NCBI GenBank assembly: GCA_020724425.1
Contig: DYGY01000012.1
Span: forward strand, 1-57,977
Length of the DNA stretch: 57,977 bases
DNA from: Thermaerobacter marianensis
GTDB lineage: Bacteria; Bacillota; Sulfobacillia; DVGY01
Direction of reading: 5' to 3'
In this document: positions 35,644 through 44,455 of the stretch, piece by piece
How the letters are laid out: each line of letters starts with the position of its first letter
Position numbering within the stretch: position 1 is the stretch's first letter
Notes under the pieces: generated by a model
What the model was told of the DNA's origin: nothing
The model's input: only the letters and a program-made list of their open reading frames with translations
The model's database searches: none
Position numbers and translations under genes: made by a program

Positions 35644-36306
35644 ATGTTTAGTATGTGGGTGAAGTTTCGGAACATTTTCTTGACTGGTCTTATGATTCTC
35701 TTGCCACTTGCTGGCTCGTTATGGGTATTAAAGACCATGTTACTTTTTTTTGATGGTTTGCTTGGTGATTATATTTCACCTTTTGTTGGACAGCTATTAG
35801 GTTTGGGCAGGATACAAATCCCGGGTTTGGGTATTCTTCTAACTGTTACCGCAACCTTTATGATTGGTTTGATAGCTACTAATGTGTTTGGGAAAAGGTT
35901 GATTGGTCTTACAGAGAAAATCTTTATGAAGACGCCGATTGTAAAGAGTATTTATATGACTCTAAAACAGTTTCTTGATGCTTTTGTGCAAAAAGATCAA
36001 CGGTCTTTTAACAAGGTGGTCTTGATTGAGTATCCTCGTAAAGGTATCTATGTTTTGGCTTTAGCTGCAGCTGAAACCAAAGGTGAGGTGGCTAGAAGAG
36101 TAGGTAAACCAGCTGTTAATGTATTTTTACCTACTACACCTAACCCTACCTCAGGGTTTATGCTGGTTGTACCTTTAGAAGATGTAACTTATCTGGATAT
36201 GTCGGTTGAAGAAGCAATGAGGTTGATTATCTCTGGTGGGGTTATCTCTAATGGTGAGGAGAAAAAGGAGGATGTTGCTGGTGGGGTTCCTACGACTATG
36301 GCCTAG
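35644..36306 (+). CDS. DUF502 family membrane protein
   Basis: A 220-residue protein with two membrane helices (about 7-27 and 56-80) and a soluble C-terminal part with VFLPTTPNPTSGFMLVVP, the hallmark of the DUF502 family. Its function is unknown. ATG 35644 follows AAAGGGG and starts 14 bases after dgkA; ATG 35653 is another candidate. Its end overlaps the DUF3048 gene start by about 26 bases, showing coupled translation. Confidence 0.86.
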   Translation: MFSMWVKFRNIFLTGLMILLPLAGSLWVLKTMLLFFDGLLGDYISPFVGQLLGLGRIQIPGLGILLTVTATFMIGLIATNVFGKRLIGLTEKIFMKTPIVKSIYMTLKQFLDAFVQKDQRSFNKVVLIEYPRKGIYVLALAAAETKGEVARRVGKPAVNVFLPTTPNPTSGFMLVVPLEDVTYLDMSVEEAMRLIISGGVISNGEEKKEDVAGGVPTTMA

Positions 36307-37366
36307 GAAGACTCTCTGGCTGGTGACTTTGTTGCTGGCTCTTGGTATTGTTTTTTTGGCTGGATGTCAAAAGGCAGAGGAAGAGGTCCTTGTACCTGTA
36401 GATGAAGAAACACCTGTGGAAGAAACGCCTCTGGAAGAACCAGTAGAGGAAATGCCTTTAAGTGATGAGGTTATTAATCCCTTAACTGGCAAGATGGTTG
36501 ATAAGGATAAGATTGAAAGAAGACCTTTTGGGGTGCTAATTGACAATAATCCTGAGGGTGGTATGCAGTATGGCCTCTTGGAGGCAGACCTTGTTTATGA
36601 AGTGCTTGTTGAGGGTGGGATAACTCGTTTCCTAGCTTTGTATTTGGAAGGAGAACCGGATATAATTGGCCCGGTAAGGAGTGTTCGCCACTATTATCTT
36701 GATTGGGTTATGGAATGGGATGCTGTTGTAGCTCATGTTGGTGGAAGTCCTAGAGCTCAAAATGAGATTAGGCAATTGGGATTAAATGATCTTGATGATT
36801 TGTCTGGTGTTGATGCTTTCTGGTTGGATAAGAGCAAAAAGAGGCCTTACAGCACTTTTACCAGTCATGATTTGGTGAGAAGTATTATGGAGAAGAAGGA
36901 CTGGGAAAGGGATTCCCTGGTAGAGAGTCGTTGGGAGTTTTCTGAGGCTAGCCCTAGAGGCACTCAAAGAGCTAGAGATGTAACTATTCAGTATACTGGC
37001 TGGTTAGGGCATACAGTGACATATAAATATAGTCAGGCTATGAATACCTATTTTCGTTATGAGAATGGTGATGCACATAAAGATCCCTTGACAGGGATAC
37101 ATCTGCGAGCTGATAATATAGTAATACAGTTTGTAGAGACCTGGCCGATACCCAATGACTCTGAAGGCAGGTTGGATATGAAGTTGGTTGGTGAGGGAAA
37201 GGCTATATATATTAGTCAGGGTATGTTAGAGGAAGGCACCTGGTCTAAAGCTAGTCGGGATGAGCCAACAGTCTATTTAGGTGCTGATGGCAAGACAGTT
37301 AAGCTTTTACCTGGGCAGACCTGGATTAATGTAGTTCCAAAAGGAACTGTAGTGGATATTAGGTAA
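36281..37366 (+). CDS. DUF3048 lipoprotein
   Basis: An exported lipoprotein of about 361 residues. The signal segment LWLVTLLLALGIVFLAGC has the lipobox LAGC, followed by a Glu/Pro/Val-rich linker and a two-part DUF3048 domain (RPFGVLIDNNPEGGMQYGL, VGPVRSVRHYYLDW-like, KDPLTGIHLRADNIVIQFVE). The family resembles YerB lipoprotein. I chose GTG 36281, nine bases after AGGAGG; ATG 36272 sits directly on that site. The gene lies between DUF502 and era where many relatives have cdd. Confidence 0.82.
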   Translation: MGFLRLWPRKTLWLVTLLLALGIVFLAGCQKAEEEVLVPVDEETPVEETPLEEPVEEMPLSDEVINPLTGKMVDKDKIERRPFGVLIDNNPEGGMQYGLLEADLVYEVLVEGGITRFLALYLEGEPDIIGPVRSVRHYYLDWVMEWDAVVAHVGGSPRAQNEIRQLGLNDLDDLSGVDAFWLDKSKKRPYSTFTSHDLVRSIMEKKDWERDSLVESRWEFSEASPRGTQRARDVTIQYTGWLGHTVTYKYSQAMNTYFRYENGDAHKDPLTGIHLRADNIVIQFVETWPIPNDSEGRLDMKLVGEGKAIYISQGMLEEGTWSKASRDEPTVYLGADGKTVKLLPGQTWINVVPKGTVVDIR

Positions 37367-37380
37367 GGAGAGAGTGAATT

Positions 37381-38307
37381 ATGGATAGTAGTCCGGAAGC
37401 TGACAGTTTGTTCCGTTCTGGTTTTGTTTCTTTAGTGGGGAGACCTAATGTAGGTAAGTCTACGCTAACCAATAGGTTAGTGGGTGAAAAGATAGCTATA
37501 ACTTCTGATAAGCCACAGACTACCCGTAATAGGATTATGGGTGTTGTAAATTTATCAGGGGCTCAAATTGTTCTTATGGATACCCCTGGGTTCCATCGGC
37601 CTAGGCATAAGCTTGGTGAGATGATGGTGAGGGTTGCCCAGTCTGCCATGCGTGATGTGGAAGTTATCTATTTCTTGGTTGAAGCTACTTCACCTAAGCC
37701 TGGACCTGGAGATAAGTATATTGCTGAGTTTTTGCAGAACACTGATATTCCCATATTTATGGTTATGAACAAGATAGATGAGGTCTATCCAGATAGACTT
37801 CCTGAGGTTATTGCTAATTATCAGGAGTTGTTGCCTGTTACTGAGATTATTCCTGTTTCGGCAATTGAGGGTACAAATTTAGATACATTATTAGCGAAAA
37901 CTATTACTCTTCTACCAGAGGGTCCGCAATATTTCCCGGAAAATGTCGTAACTGATCAGGCTGAGCATTTCTTGATTACGGAACTTGTCAGGGAACAGGT
38001 TTTGAACCTTACTAGGGATGAGGTTCCCCATTCTGTTGCTGTGGTTGTAGATGAGTTTGAGGAAAGAGATAATGGAATGCTTTATGTACGTGCTATTATC
38101 TATGTGGAAAGAGAATCACAAAAGGGGATAATTGTTGGAGACAAAGGGTTTATGATTAAGGAAATAGGTTTGCAGGCAAGGAGTGAAATCGAGAGGATTA
38201 TGGGAATCCCCGTTTATCTTGATCTCTGGGTAAAGGTGAAGAGGGAGTGGAGGAACAAGGAGATGTTGCTCCAAAACTTTGGCTATACCTTGCCTGATGA
38301 TAAGTAG
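37381..38307 (+). CDS. era: GTPase Era
   Basis: Essential GTPase for 30S maturation. The 308-residue protein has GRPNVGKST near residues 20-28, DTPGFHRPRHKLGE near 68, NKID near 131, and a C-terminal KH domain with IVGDKGFMIKEIG. ATG 37381 follows AAGGAGAG. It is 14 bases after DUF3048 and ends just before a terminator. Confidence 0.97.
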   Translation: MDSSPEADSLFRSGFVSLVGRPNVGKSTLTNRLVGEKIAITSDKPQTTRNRIMGVVNLSGAQIVLMDTPGFHRPRHKLGEMMVRVAQSAMRDVEVIYFLVEATSPKPGPGDKYIAEFLQNTDIPIFMVMNKIDEVYPDRLPEVIANYQELLPVTEIIPVSAIEGTNLDTLLAKTITLLPEGPQYFPENVVTDQAEHFLITELVREQVLNLTRDEVPHSVAVVVDEFEERDNGMLYVRAIIYVERESQKGIIVGDKGFMIKEIGLQARSEIERIMGIPVYLDLWVKVKREWRNKEMLLQNFGYTLPDDK

Positions 38308-38311
38308 GTTG

Positions 38312-38335
38312 CGAGGGGGTTACACCCCTCGTTTT
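38312..38335 (+). terminator. Intrinsic terminator after era
   Basis: CGAGGGG at 38312-38318 pairs with CCCCTCG at 38325-38331, loop of six, then TTTTGGTTTT. It ends the long yqfC-era block, five bases after the era stop. Confidence 0.8.
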
Positions 38336-38358
38336 GGTTTTAAAGGGAGGCTAGAGTT

Positions 38359-39708
38359 ATGGAAAGAGAAGAATATATAGGCAGGGTTAAGACTCTATTA
38401 GAAGCTGGAGAATATTCTAAGGTTGTCTCTATGCTAGAGGAGCTTCATCCAGCAGACATTGCTGAGGTTCTAGAGGAGTTTGGCTATGATGTCAGACAAG
38501 AGTTGTTACAGCATTTAACTGATGATGTGGCTGCTGAGGTTTTGCAGGAGATGGATGCCGAAGATCAATCTGAACTGTTACAGTTGTTGCCTGAAGAAAG
38601 GGCTTCTGGAATCTTAGAAGAAATGGCTAGCGATGATTTGGTTGACCTCTTGAGTGAGGTATCTCAGGAGGATGCTGTGGAGATTCTAAGTCTTTTGCAG
38701 GGTCAGGAGGCAGAGGATGTAAAGGAGTTAATGGTATATTCTGAGGATTCTGCCGGTGGAATTATGACCACTGATTATGTGGCTTTAGGGGTTAATATGA
38801 CTACCCAAAAGGCTATTGAAACTCTTAGGGTTCTCTCTCCTGATGCTGAGATGATCTACTATGTATATGTGATTAATGAGACTAACCAGCTTGTTGGTGT
38901 TCTCTCTTTACGCGAGTTGATTGTTAGTCAACCTCATACTGTTATCAAGGATATTATGCGCACTAACATTATCTCTGTTCTTGTTGATACAGATCAAGAA
39001 GAGGTTGCTAAGGTTGTTGCCAAGTATGATTTGCTGGCTGTACCCGTAGTAGATGAGGAAAGTACTATTCTGGGTATTATTACTGTTGATGATATCATTG
39101 ATGTTATGGAAGAAGAGGCTAGTGAGGATTATTACAGGATGGCTGGTGCTCCTAAAGAGGAGATAGGACTTGTAGATGAGCCTTTAAGTAGGGCGAAGGC
39201 TCGTTTTCCTTGGTTGCTGGTTCTACTTATCGGTGAGTTGTTTGCTGCCAAGGTTATTGAAGGGTATACTGGCACTTTGGAGACCTTTGTTGCGTTAGCA
39301 TATTTCATTCCTGTTTTGATTGGTATGGGTGGTAATGTGGGTACTCAGTCTCTAGCAGTGACTGTCAGAGGTCTAGCTACCGAGGAGTATCAATCTAGAG
39401 ATATCTGGAGAGTGGTCTGGACTGAGTCTAGGGTAGGGATTCTCCTGGGTTTAGCATCTGGTATAACCATTTTTATCATTTCCTATTTCTGGTTTGGTGA
39501 TTATCTGGTTGGTACTGTTGTGGCTTTATCAATGGTAGTCGCTCTTATTTTTGCTGCGATACTTGGTACAGTGGTGCCGTTCACATTGGATAAGTTAAAG
39601 ATTGACCCTGCTATTGCTTCTGGGCCATTTGTGACAACAACTCTTGATATTGTTGGTATTTTGATTTATTTCAGTATTGCGACTCTAGTCATTTTTCGGT
39701 TTTTCTAG
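38359..39708 (+). CDS. mgtE: Magnesium transporter MgtE
   Basis: Gated magnesium channel. The 449-residue protein has an N-terminal acidic helical superhelix domain (LHPADIAEVLEEF and repeats), two CBS domains (about 135-255, with IMTTDYVAL, IMRTNIISV, ITVDDIIDVM), and five membrane helices from about 285 with GMGGNVGTQSLAV and FTTTLDIVGI-like motifs. It starts ATG 38359 after AAAGGGAGG. Terminator upstream and a gap downstream make it a separate unit. Regulation by magnesium is likely at the protein level. Confidence 0.95.
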   Translation: MEREEYIGRVKTLLEAGEYSKVVSMLEELHPADIAEVLEEFGYDVRQELLQHLTDDVAAEVLQEMDAEDQSELLQLLPEERASGILEEMASDDLVDLLSEVSQEDAVEILSLLQGQEAEDVKELMVYSEDSAGGIMTTDYVALGVNMTTQKAIETLRVLSPDAEMIYYVYVINETNQLVGVLSLRELIVSQPHTVIKDIMRTNIISVLVDTDQEEVAKVVAKYDLLAVPVVDEESTILGIITVDDIIDVMEEEASEDYYRMAGAPKEEIGLVDEPLSRAKARFPWLLVLLIGELFAAKVIEGYTGTLETFVALAYFIPVLIGMGGNVGTQSLAVTVRGLATEEYQSRDIWRVVWTESRVGILLGLASGITIFIISYFWFGDYLVGTVVALSMVVALIFAAILGTVVPFTLDKLKIDPAIASGPFVTTTLDIVGILIYFSIATLVIFRFF

Positions 39709-39841
39709 AGAAATTAATGTTATGAATCCAACTATTACATAACCCATTTATTTGCTTTTTGAGTCTGATTCTGTTAAGCTACAAAGTAGATGAGGGATGA
39801 TTACTTAACCCAAAATCCCTGGGAGAAAGGGGATTTGTCTG

Positions 39842-40003
39842 GTGCAGTTAAGAGATTTAATGTGGCAGATTTTTAAAGCAACTGGTGGGATTGATGCCTA
39901 TCTCGCTTACCGACAGAGTCTTCTTATGAAAGAAGAAGAGGATGAAGATTTGCTGGAGGAAAGAGGGCTTTTGTGGTGGGACTATACCGAACTAGAGCAG
40001 TAG
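39842..40003 (+). CDS. yqzL: YqzL-family small protein
   Basis: A 53-residue protein starting GTG 39842: MQLRDLMWQIFKATGGIDAY, then LAYRQSLL and an acidic tail ending LLWWDYTELEQ. The piece WQIFKATGGIDAYLAY matches the YqzL pattern (WkvFxxTGxxxxYL), and yqzL normally lies just before recO in spore-forming Bacillota, as here. AAAGGGG lies about 10 bases upstream; ATG 39860 is an alternative. The last 31 bases overlap recO in another frame, indicating coupling. The function is not known. Confidence 0.8.
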   Translation: MQLRDLMWQIFKATGGIDAYLAYRQSLLMKEEEDEDLLEERGLLWWDYTELEQ

Positions 40004-40749
40004 TTTTGCGGGTTAAGGACTTTGGTGAAGCTGATAGGTTGGTGACTTTGCTAACTGCAGAATCAGGGAAGGTTCAGGCTCTAGCTAAAGGTGTTAGAAG
40101 GCCTAAGAGCAAGTTGGCGGGTGGCATTTCGATTTTTTCTCTGGGTGATTTTCAGCTCTGGCAGGGAAAGAGTCTTGATGGCATTAAACAGGTAGAGATT
40201 ATCGAGAGTTACCGCTTGTTACGTGAAAACATAGAGAAGATGGCCTATGCTAGTTATGTTTGTGAGTTAACAGATCAATTGCAGGGTGAAAGAGACGCTG
40301 ATTCTGGCGTCTTCTCTTTAGTTATACATACTTTAGCTGCCCTGCAGGATTATGAGGATCTTGATCTTGTCTTAGGAATATTTCTGTTAAGGGTTCTTTC
40401 TATTGGCGGTTATCTACCAGAAATTAATGTTTGTGTAAGTTGTGGCAGTGTGGTGCCGATTGGTTCATCCCTTGTGCTTTCTGCTTCCGGTGGGGGCATA
40501 CTATGTGCTGATTGTATAAGAGGGGAGAAAAGTGCTAGTGCTGAGGCTTTGAGTCTCTTGAGATTTCTTGTCAATGCAGACTATCGGTTGGCGGGTAGAA
40601 TTAAGGCGGGTAGTGTTAATTATCAGGTAGTTTCCTTGTTGATGAATTATGTTACATATTATCTTGAAAAAAGACTCAAGTCTTCCGATTTCCTGGACAT
40701 AATAAGGGAGGAGAAAGGAGGATTTAAAAGTGTCAATGGATCTAAGTAA
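39973..40749 (+). CDS. recO: DNA repair protein RecO
   Basis: Recombination mediator that loads RecA with RecR. The 258-residue protein starts VGLYRTRAVVLRVKDFGEAD with an OB fold, and carries the zinc site CVSCGS...CADC near residues 155-178. GTG 39973 or 39976 follows GAGG in the yqzL frame, with which it overlaps by 31 bases. Its end overlaps the DUF4342 gene by about 20 bases. Confidence 0.93.
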   Translation: MVGLYRTRAVVLRVKDFGEADRLVTLLTAESGKVQALAKGVRRPKSKLAGGISIFSLGDFQLWQGKSLDGIKQVEIIESYRLLRENIEKMAYASYVCELTDQLQGERDADSGVFSLVIHTLAALQDYEDLDLVLGIFLLRVLSIGGYLPEINVCVSCGSVVPIGSSLVLSASGGGILCADCIRGEKSASAEALSLLRFLVNADYRLAGRIKAGSVNYQVVSLLMNYVTYYLEKRLKSSDFLDIIREEKGGFKSVNGSK

Positions 40750-41152
40750 GATTGATGTTATTCGTGAGCGAACTGGAGTTAGTTATGCTGAAGCTAGGCG
40801 AATGCTAGCTGAATCCAATGGGGATGTTGTTGAAGCTTTAGTTCACTGGGAACGGGCAGATAATGCCTGGCAGGAGAAGCTACATGTACACGGTTCAGAG
40901 TTAGTTGACAAGGTTAAGGAGATTCTGCATGAAGGTAATGTAAACAGGGTGGTTATTAAACAGGATGAGCGTACCATCTTTGAAATTCCGGTTACCTGGG
41001 GTGCTGTAGGAGCAGTATTGCTGCCGACTATGGCTGCTCTAGGTGTAGTTGCTGCCATGGTGAGTAAGTCGACGATTCTGGTTGAACGAAGAGAACCAAG
41101 GCCTGATGATAGGATGAGGGAGCCTGTTCCCGATTATGGGTTTGTAGAATAG
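40730..41152 (+). CDS. DUF4342-family protein with UBA-like N terminus
   Basis: A 140-residue protein. Residues 1-42 form a UBA/TS-N-like helical fold (ERTGVSYAEARRMLAESNGD, VVEALVHWE), followed by a DUF4342-like domain with NVNRVVIKQDERTIFEIPV and one membrane segment at about 87-108. GTG 40730 has AGGAGG eight bases upstream; ATG 40736 is possible. It overlaps recO. The family function is not known. Confidence 0.8.
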   Translation: MSMDLSKIDVIRERTGVSYAEARRMLAESNGDVVEALVHWERADNAWQEKLHVHGSELVDKVKEILHEGNVNRVVIKQDERTIFEIPVTWGAVGAVLLPTMAALGVVAAMVSKSTILVERREPRPDDRMREPVPDYGFVE

Positions 41153-41154
41153 GT

Positions 41155-41183
41155 TTGACTTCCTTTATCTGATTTGGTATTTT
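41155..41183 (+). promoter_or_regulatory. Promoter of the glyQS T-box operon
   Basis: TTGACT at 41155-41160, 17 bases, TATTTT at 41178-41183. It begins three bases after the previous stop and lies just upstream of the T-box leader. Confidence 0.6.
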
Positions 41184-41204
41184 ATTTGTAACTGAATATG
41201 CTTA

Positions 41205-41382
41205 TGAGAGAGAGGAGTAGCTGTAGTAGGTTAAGAAGAGCGAACCGGGATATGGTGAAAAGCCGGGCTTAACTCTACAGTGAAGGCACTCTTGAGGCTC
41301 TTGATGAGGTGGACCTTTTAGGTCAATTAGGGTGGAACCGCGGAATTCCCCGTCCCTAGCGTTATGCTAGAGACGGGGTTTT
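41205..41382 (+). ncRNA. Glycine T-box riboswitch leader
   Basis: Leader RNA that senses uncharged tRNA-Gly and controls glyQS by antitermination. The conserved T-box AGGGTGGAACCGCG occurs at 41329-41342. Stem I has AGTA on the 5' side, the distal motif GGGATATGGTGAAAAGCC at 41248-41265, and GAAGGCA on the 3' side with Gly codon GGC at 41285-41287 as specifier. The terminator pairs CCCCGTC at 41348-41354 with GACGGGG at 41372-41378, then TTTT. It is compact, as usual for glyQS leaders lacking stem II. Confidence 0.93.
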
Positions 41383-41409
41383 AGTTTTAACCAAAAGGGA
41401 GTGTTTGGG

Positions 41410-42291
41410 ATGTTGGATTTTCAAGAGATAATTATGAGGCTAGAGGCGTTCTGGGCAAAGCAGGGGTGTTTGATTCAACAACCCTATGATGTGGAAAAAG
41501 GGGCAGGGACCATGAACCCCGCAACTTTCTTTAGAGCTCTTGGGCCTGAACCCTGGAATGCAGCTTATGTTGAACCATCAAGAAGACCTGCTGATGGTCG
41601 TTATGGAGAGAATCCCAATCGATTGTATCAACACTGGCAGTATCAGGTCGTTATGAAGCCATCTCCTGAGAACATTCAGGAGTTGTATCTAGAGAGCTTA
41701 GCTGCTTTGGGTATTAATCCAGCTGAGCACGATATTCGCTTTGTGGAGGATAACTGGGAAGCACCAACTCTTTCTGCCTGGGGTCTAGGTTGGGAAGTCT
41801 GGTTAGATGGTATGGAGATAACGCAGTTCACCTATTTTCAACAGATGGGTGGTTATGATGTAAAACCTGTAATGGTGGAAATAACTTATGGTTTGGAACG
41901 CTTAGCCAGTTATATTCAGGAAAAAGAGAATGTTTTTGATATTATCTGGACTAATAATATAAAGTATGGCGATGTTTTTAAGAAGGCTGAGTATGAACAT
42001 TCTAAGTACAGTTTTGAGGAAGCTGATGTTACGCTTTTGTTTAATCTTTTTGATTTATATGAGAAAGAAGCAAAGAGGTTACTAGAGAAAGGTCTTGCTT
42101 TACCAGCCTATGATTATGCGTTGAAATGTTCTCATACATTTAATGTATTAGAGGCGCGCAATGCTATTAGTGTTACACAAAGGACCACCTTTATAGCCAG
42201 GGTTAGGAATCTGGCAAGAGAGAGTGCTGCTCTGTATCTTAATCAGAGAGAAGAGCTTGGGTATCCATTACTCAAGAAGGAGGATAACTGA
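41410..42291 (+). CDS. glyQ: Glycine-tRNA ligase alpha subunit
   Basis: Catalytic subunit of the two-subunit bacterial glycyl-tRNA synthetase. The protein of about 293 residues contains [39 protein letters not shown] and [14 protein letters not shown], all characteristic. ATG 41410 is preferred with AAAGGGAG about nine bases upstream; GTG 41401 overlaps it. Its mRNA is controlled by the T-box immediately upstream. glyS follows one base later. Confidence 0.96.
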   Translation: MLDFQEIIMRLEAFWAKQGCLIQQPYDVEKGAGTMNPATFFRALGPEPWNAAYVEPSRRPADGRYGENPNRLYQHWQYQVVMKPSPENIQELYLESLAALGINPAEHDIRFVEDNWEAPTLSAWGLGWEVWLDGMEITQFTYFQQMGGYDVKPVMVEITYGLERLASYIQEKENVFDIIWTNNIKYGDVFKKAEYEHSKYSFEEADVTLLFNLFDLYEKEAKRLLEKGLALPAYDYALKCSHTFNVLEARNAISVTQRTTFIARVRNLARESAALYLNQREELGYPLLKKEDN

Positions 42292-42292
42292 G

Positions 42293-44356
42293 ATGGATTT
42301 TCTGTTAGAGATAGGTACTGAAGAAATTCCTGCTAAGTTTATACCGGGAATAGTGAAACAGTTAGAAGATAAGACTGCTTGTTTCTTAAAGGAACAGCGT
42401 TTAGCTTATGATTTCCTTACCATCTACTCTACTCCAAGACGTCTTTCTATTTATGTGGCTTCATTGGCAGAAAAACAGGAGGATCAACTTGAGGTATTCA
42501 GGGGGCCTGCTAGGAATATTGCTTTTGATGATACAGGTAACCCTACTAAAGCAGCAGAGGGGTTTGCCAAGAGCAAGGGTTTAAGTGTTGCCGAGTTACA
42601 GGTAACAGAGGTTAATGGTATTGAGTATCTTTTTGCTGAGGTAGCTAGCAAAGGGAAAAAAGCTCAAGAGATTCTAGAGGAAGGTCTGGCAGGGCTGTTG
42701 TCTTCTCTTGATTTTCCAAAGTCGATGAGATGGTCAGATCATAGTTTGAGGTTTGTAAGACCTGTTCGTTGGTTGTTAGCGTTATTGGATAATGAGGTCT
42801 TGCCTGTTCAGTTTGCTGGGATTAAGAGTGATCGGTTCACCTATGGGCATAGAACACTGGCTTTTGGTCCTCATAGTATCAAGGAACCAAGTGACTATTT
42901 AGAAGTACTTAGGAAAGCTTATGTGCTTGCTGACTATGAGGTTCGAGTGGAGATGGTTAAGGCAGAGGTTGAAAGGGTAGCTGCTGAGATTGGTGGACAG
43001 GCTTTGCTTGATGAAGAATTGCTAGAAGAGGTAGTTAATCTTGTGGAATATCCTACTGCTTTTGCTGGTAGTTTCTCAAAAGACTATCTTAAGATTCCAA
43101 AGGAGATTCTAGTAACTTCTATGCAGGTACATCAAAGGTATTTCCCTGTGGAAAGGGATGGTATGCTCTTACCATACTTCATTGGTGTTCGTAATGGAAC
43201 TGACGAGAGTATCGATCTTGTCAGAAAGGGCAATGAGAAGGTCTTAAGGGCCAGATTAGCTGATGCTGATTTCTTCTTTACTGAAGACAGAAAAAAGAAA
43301 CTTGAAGAGTATGTTGAAGGACAAAAGGAGGTAGTTTATCAGGCTAGACTGGGAAGCCTATATGATAAAACGATGAGGGTTTCTGATTTGGCTATACGTC
43401 TAGCCGGTTTAATTAATCTTGGAGAGGCAGATGTTAGACTATTGCAAAGGGCTGCTTATTTAGCAAAGGCCGATCTTTTGACCTCAGTAGTCTATGAGTT
43501 TACAGAGCTGCAGGGTGTAATGGGTCGTGAGTATGCTTTGCTTTCTTTAGAAGATGAGGTTGTGGCCGATGCTATTCATGATCATTACTTACCCCGTTTT
43601 GCCGGGGATAGGTTGCCGGAAGGGAATATTGCTCAGCTGTTAGCTTTAGCAGATAAGATTGACAATATTGTTGGTAGTTTCGCTTTGGGTATGGAACCTA
43701 CTGGGTCCCAAGATCCTTATGGGCTTAGAAGGCAGGCTCTTGGCATTCTTCATATCCTGAAAGAACAGCCTTTATCAGTGCATATACTTATTGATGAAGC
43801 CACAAAGGGCTTAGCCGAGATTATTGGGGATAAAGAGGGACTAATCAGCAAGGTGATGGAGTTTTTTAAGGTTAGATTGAAGACCATACTTGCTGATGAT
43901 GGTTTTCGCTATGATGTGATTGAAGCGGTTTTGAGTTCCCCGGATTCTTTACAGGGTATAATTGGTGACATTTATAAGAGAGCTACTGTCTTGCAGGAGG
44001 TAGCTACTGGTAACCTAAAGGAAGAAGTCCTCATTGTCTATAGGAGAACAGAGAATTTGAGCAGGAAGCTTGAAGGAATACAATTGCTTTCCGAGGATTA
44101 TGGCAGTGAACAGGATAGGGTTTTCTATAGGGCAATGAATGAGTTTAGGAAGAATGCTCTGCGGTTATTGGAGATTAGAGACTATCGGGGCTTTTATGGA
44201 GAAGTAGTTGCTCTTAGAGTTCATGTTGATAGATATCTAGATGATGTGATGATTATGGTTGATGATGAAGCTCTAAGAACGCATCGTTTGAGTATGTTAA
44301 AGACGGTAGCAGAGGTATTGTCTTTGCCAGCTGATTTAGGAAAATTAGAGGGCTAG
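42293..44356 (+). CDS. glyS: Glycine-tRNA ligase beta subunit
   Basis: Beta subunit, which binds tRNA-Gly in the alpha2beta2 enzyme. The 687-residue protein begins DFLLEIGTEEIPAKFIPG and includes FPKSMRWSDHSLRFVRPVRW and VLRARLADADFFFTEDRK, typical of GlyS. It contains the HD-like segment ADAIHDHYLPR. ATG 42293 follows AAGGAGG inside the end of glyQ; an earlier in-frame ATG at 42224 is rejected. The C terminus carries the DALR-like anticodon region. Confidence 0.96.
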   Translation: MDFLLEIGTEEIPAKFIPGIVKQLEDKTACFLKEQRLAYDFLTIYSTPRRLSIYVASLAEKQEDQLEVFRGPARNIAFDDTGNPTKAAEGFAKSKGLSVAELQVTEVNGIEYLFAEVASKGKKAQEILEEGLAGLLSSLDFPKSMRWSDHSLRFVRPVRWLLALLDNEVLPVQFAGIKSDRFTYGHRTLAFGPHSIKEPSDYLEVLRKAYVLADYEVRVEMVKAEVERVAAEIGGQALLDEELLEEVVNLVEYPTAFAGSFSKDYLKIPKEILVTSMQVHQRYFPVERDGMLLPYFIGVRNGTDESIDLVRKGNEKVLRARLADADFFFTEDRKKKLEEYVEGQKEVVYQARLGSLYDKTMRVSDLAIRLAGLINLGEADVRLLQRAAYLAKADLLTSVVYEFTELQGVMGREYALLSLEDEVVADAIHDHYLPRFAGDRLPEGNIAQLLALADKIDNIVGSFALGMEPTGSQDPYGLRRQALGILHILKEQPLSVHILIDEATKGLAEIIGDKEGLISKVMEFFKVRLKTILADDGFRYDVIEAVLSSPDSLQGIIGDIYKRATVLQEVATGNLKEEVLIVYRRTENLSRKLEGIQLLSEDYGSEQDRVFYRAMNEFRKNALRLLEIRDYRGFYGEVVALRVHVDRYLDDVMIMVDDEALRTHRLSMLKTVAEVLSLPADLGKLEG

Positions 44357-44383
44357 TCTCTTAATTTTGGCAGGAGTTCTCCT

Positions 44384-44411
44384 CACCCATGATGTATATA
44401 CATCATGGGTG
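44384..44411 (+). repeat. 28-bp perfect palindrome upstream of ppsR
   Basis: CACCCATGATGTAT at 44384-44397 is followed immediately by its exact reverse complement ATACATCATGGGTG at 44398-44411. It lies 27 bases after glyS and 44 bases before the ppsR start. It can be an operator for a dimeric regulator or form a hairpin without a loop in RNA. Confidence 0.9.
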
Positions 44412-44455
44412 GTTGGCAGAGATGAGAGGAAGAAATTCATATTGGAGGTGAAAAG

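Noticed and set aside
39709-39841. Gene in the gap between mgtE and yqzL
   Set aside because: No frame with a start and a ribosome binding site; the stretch seems to be only the yqzL-recO leader and I see no clear promoter.
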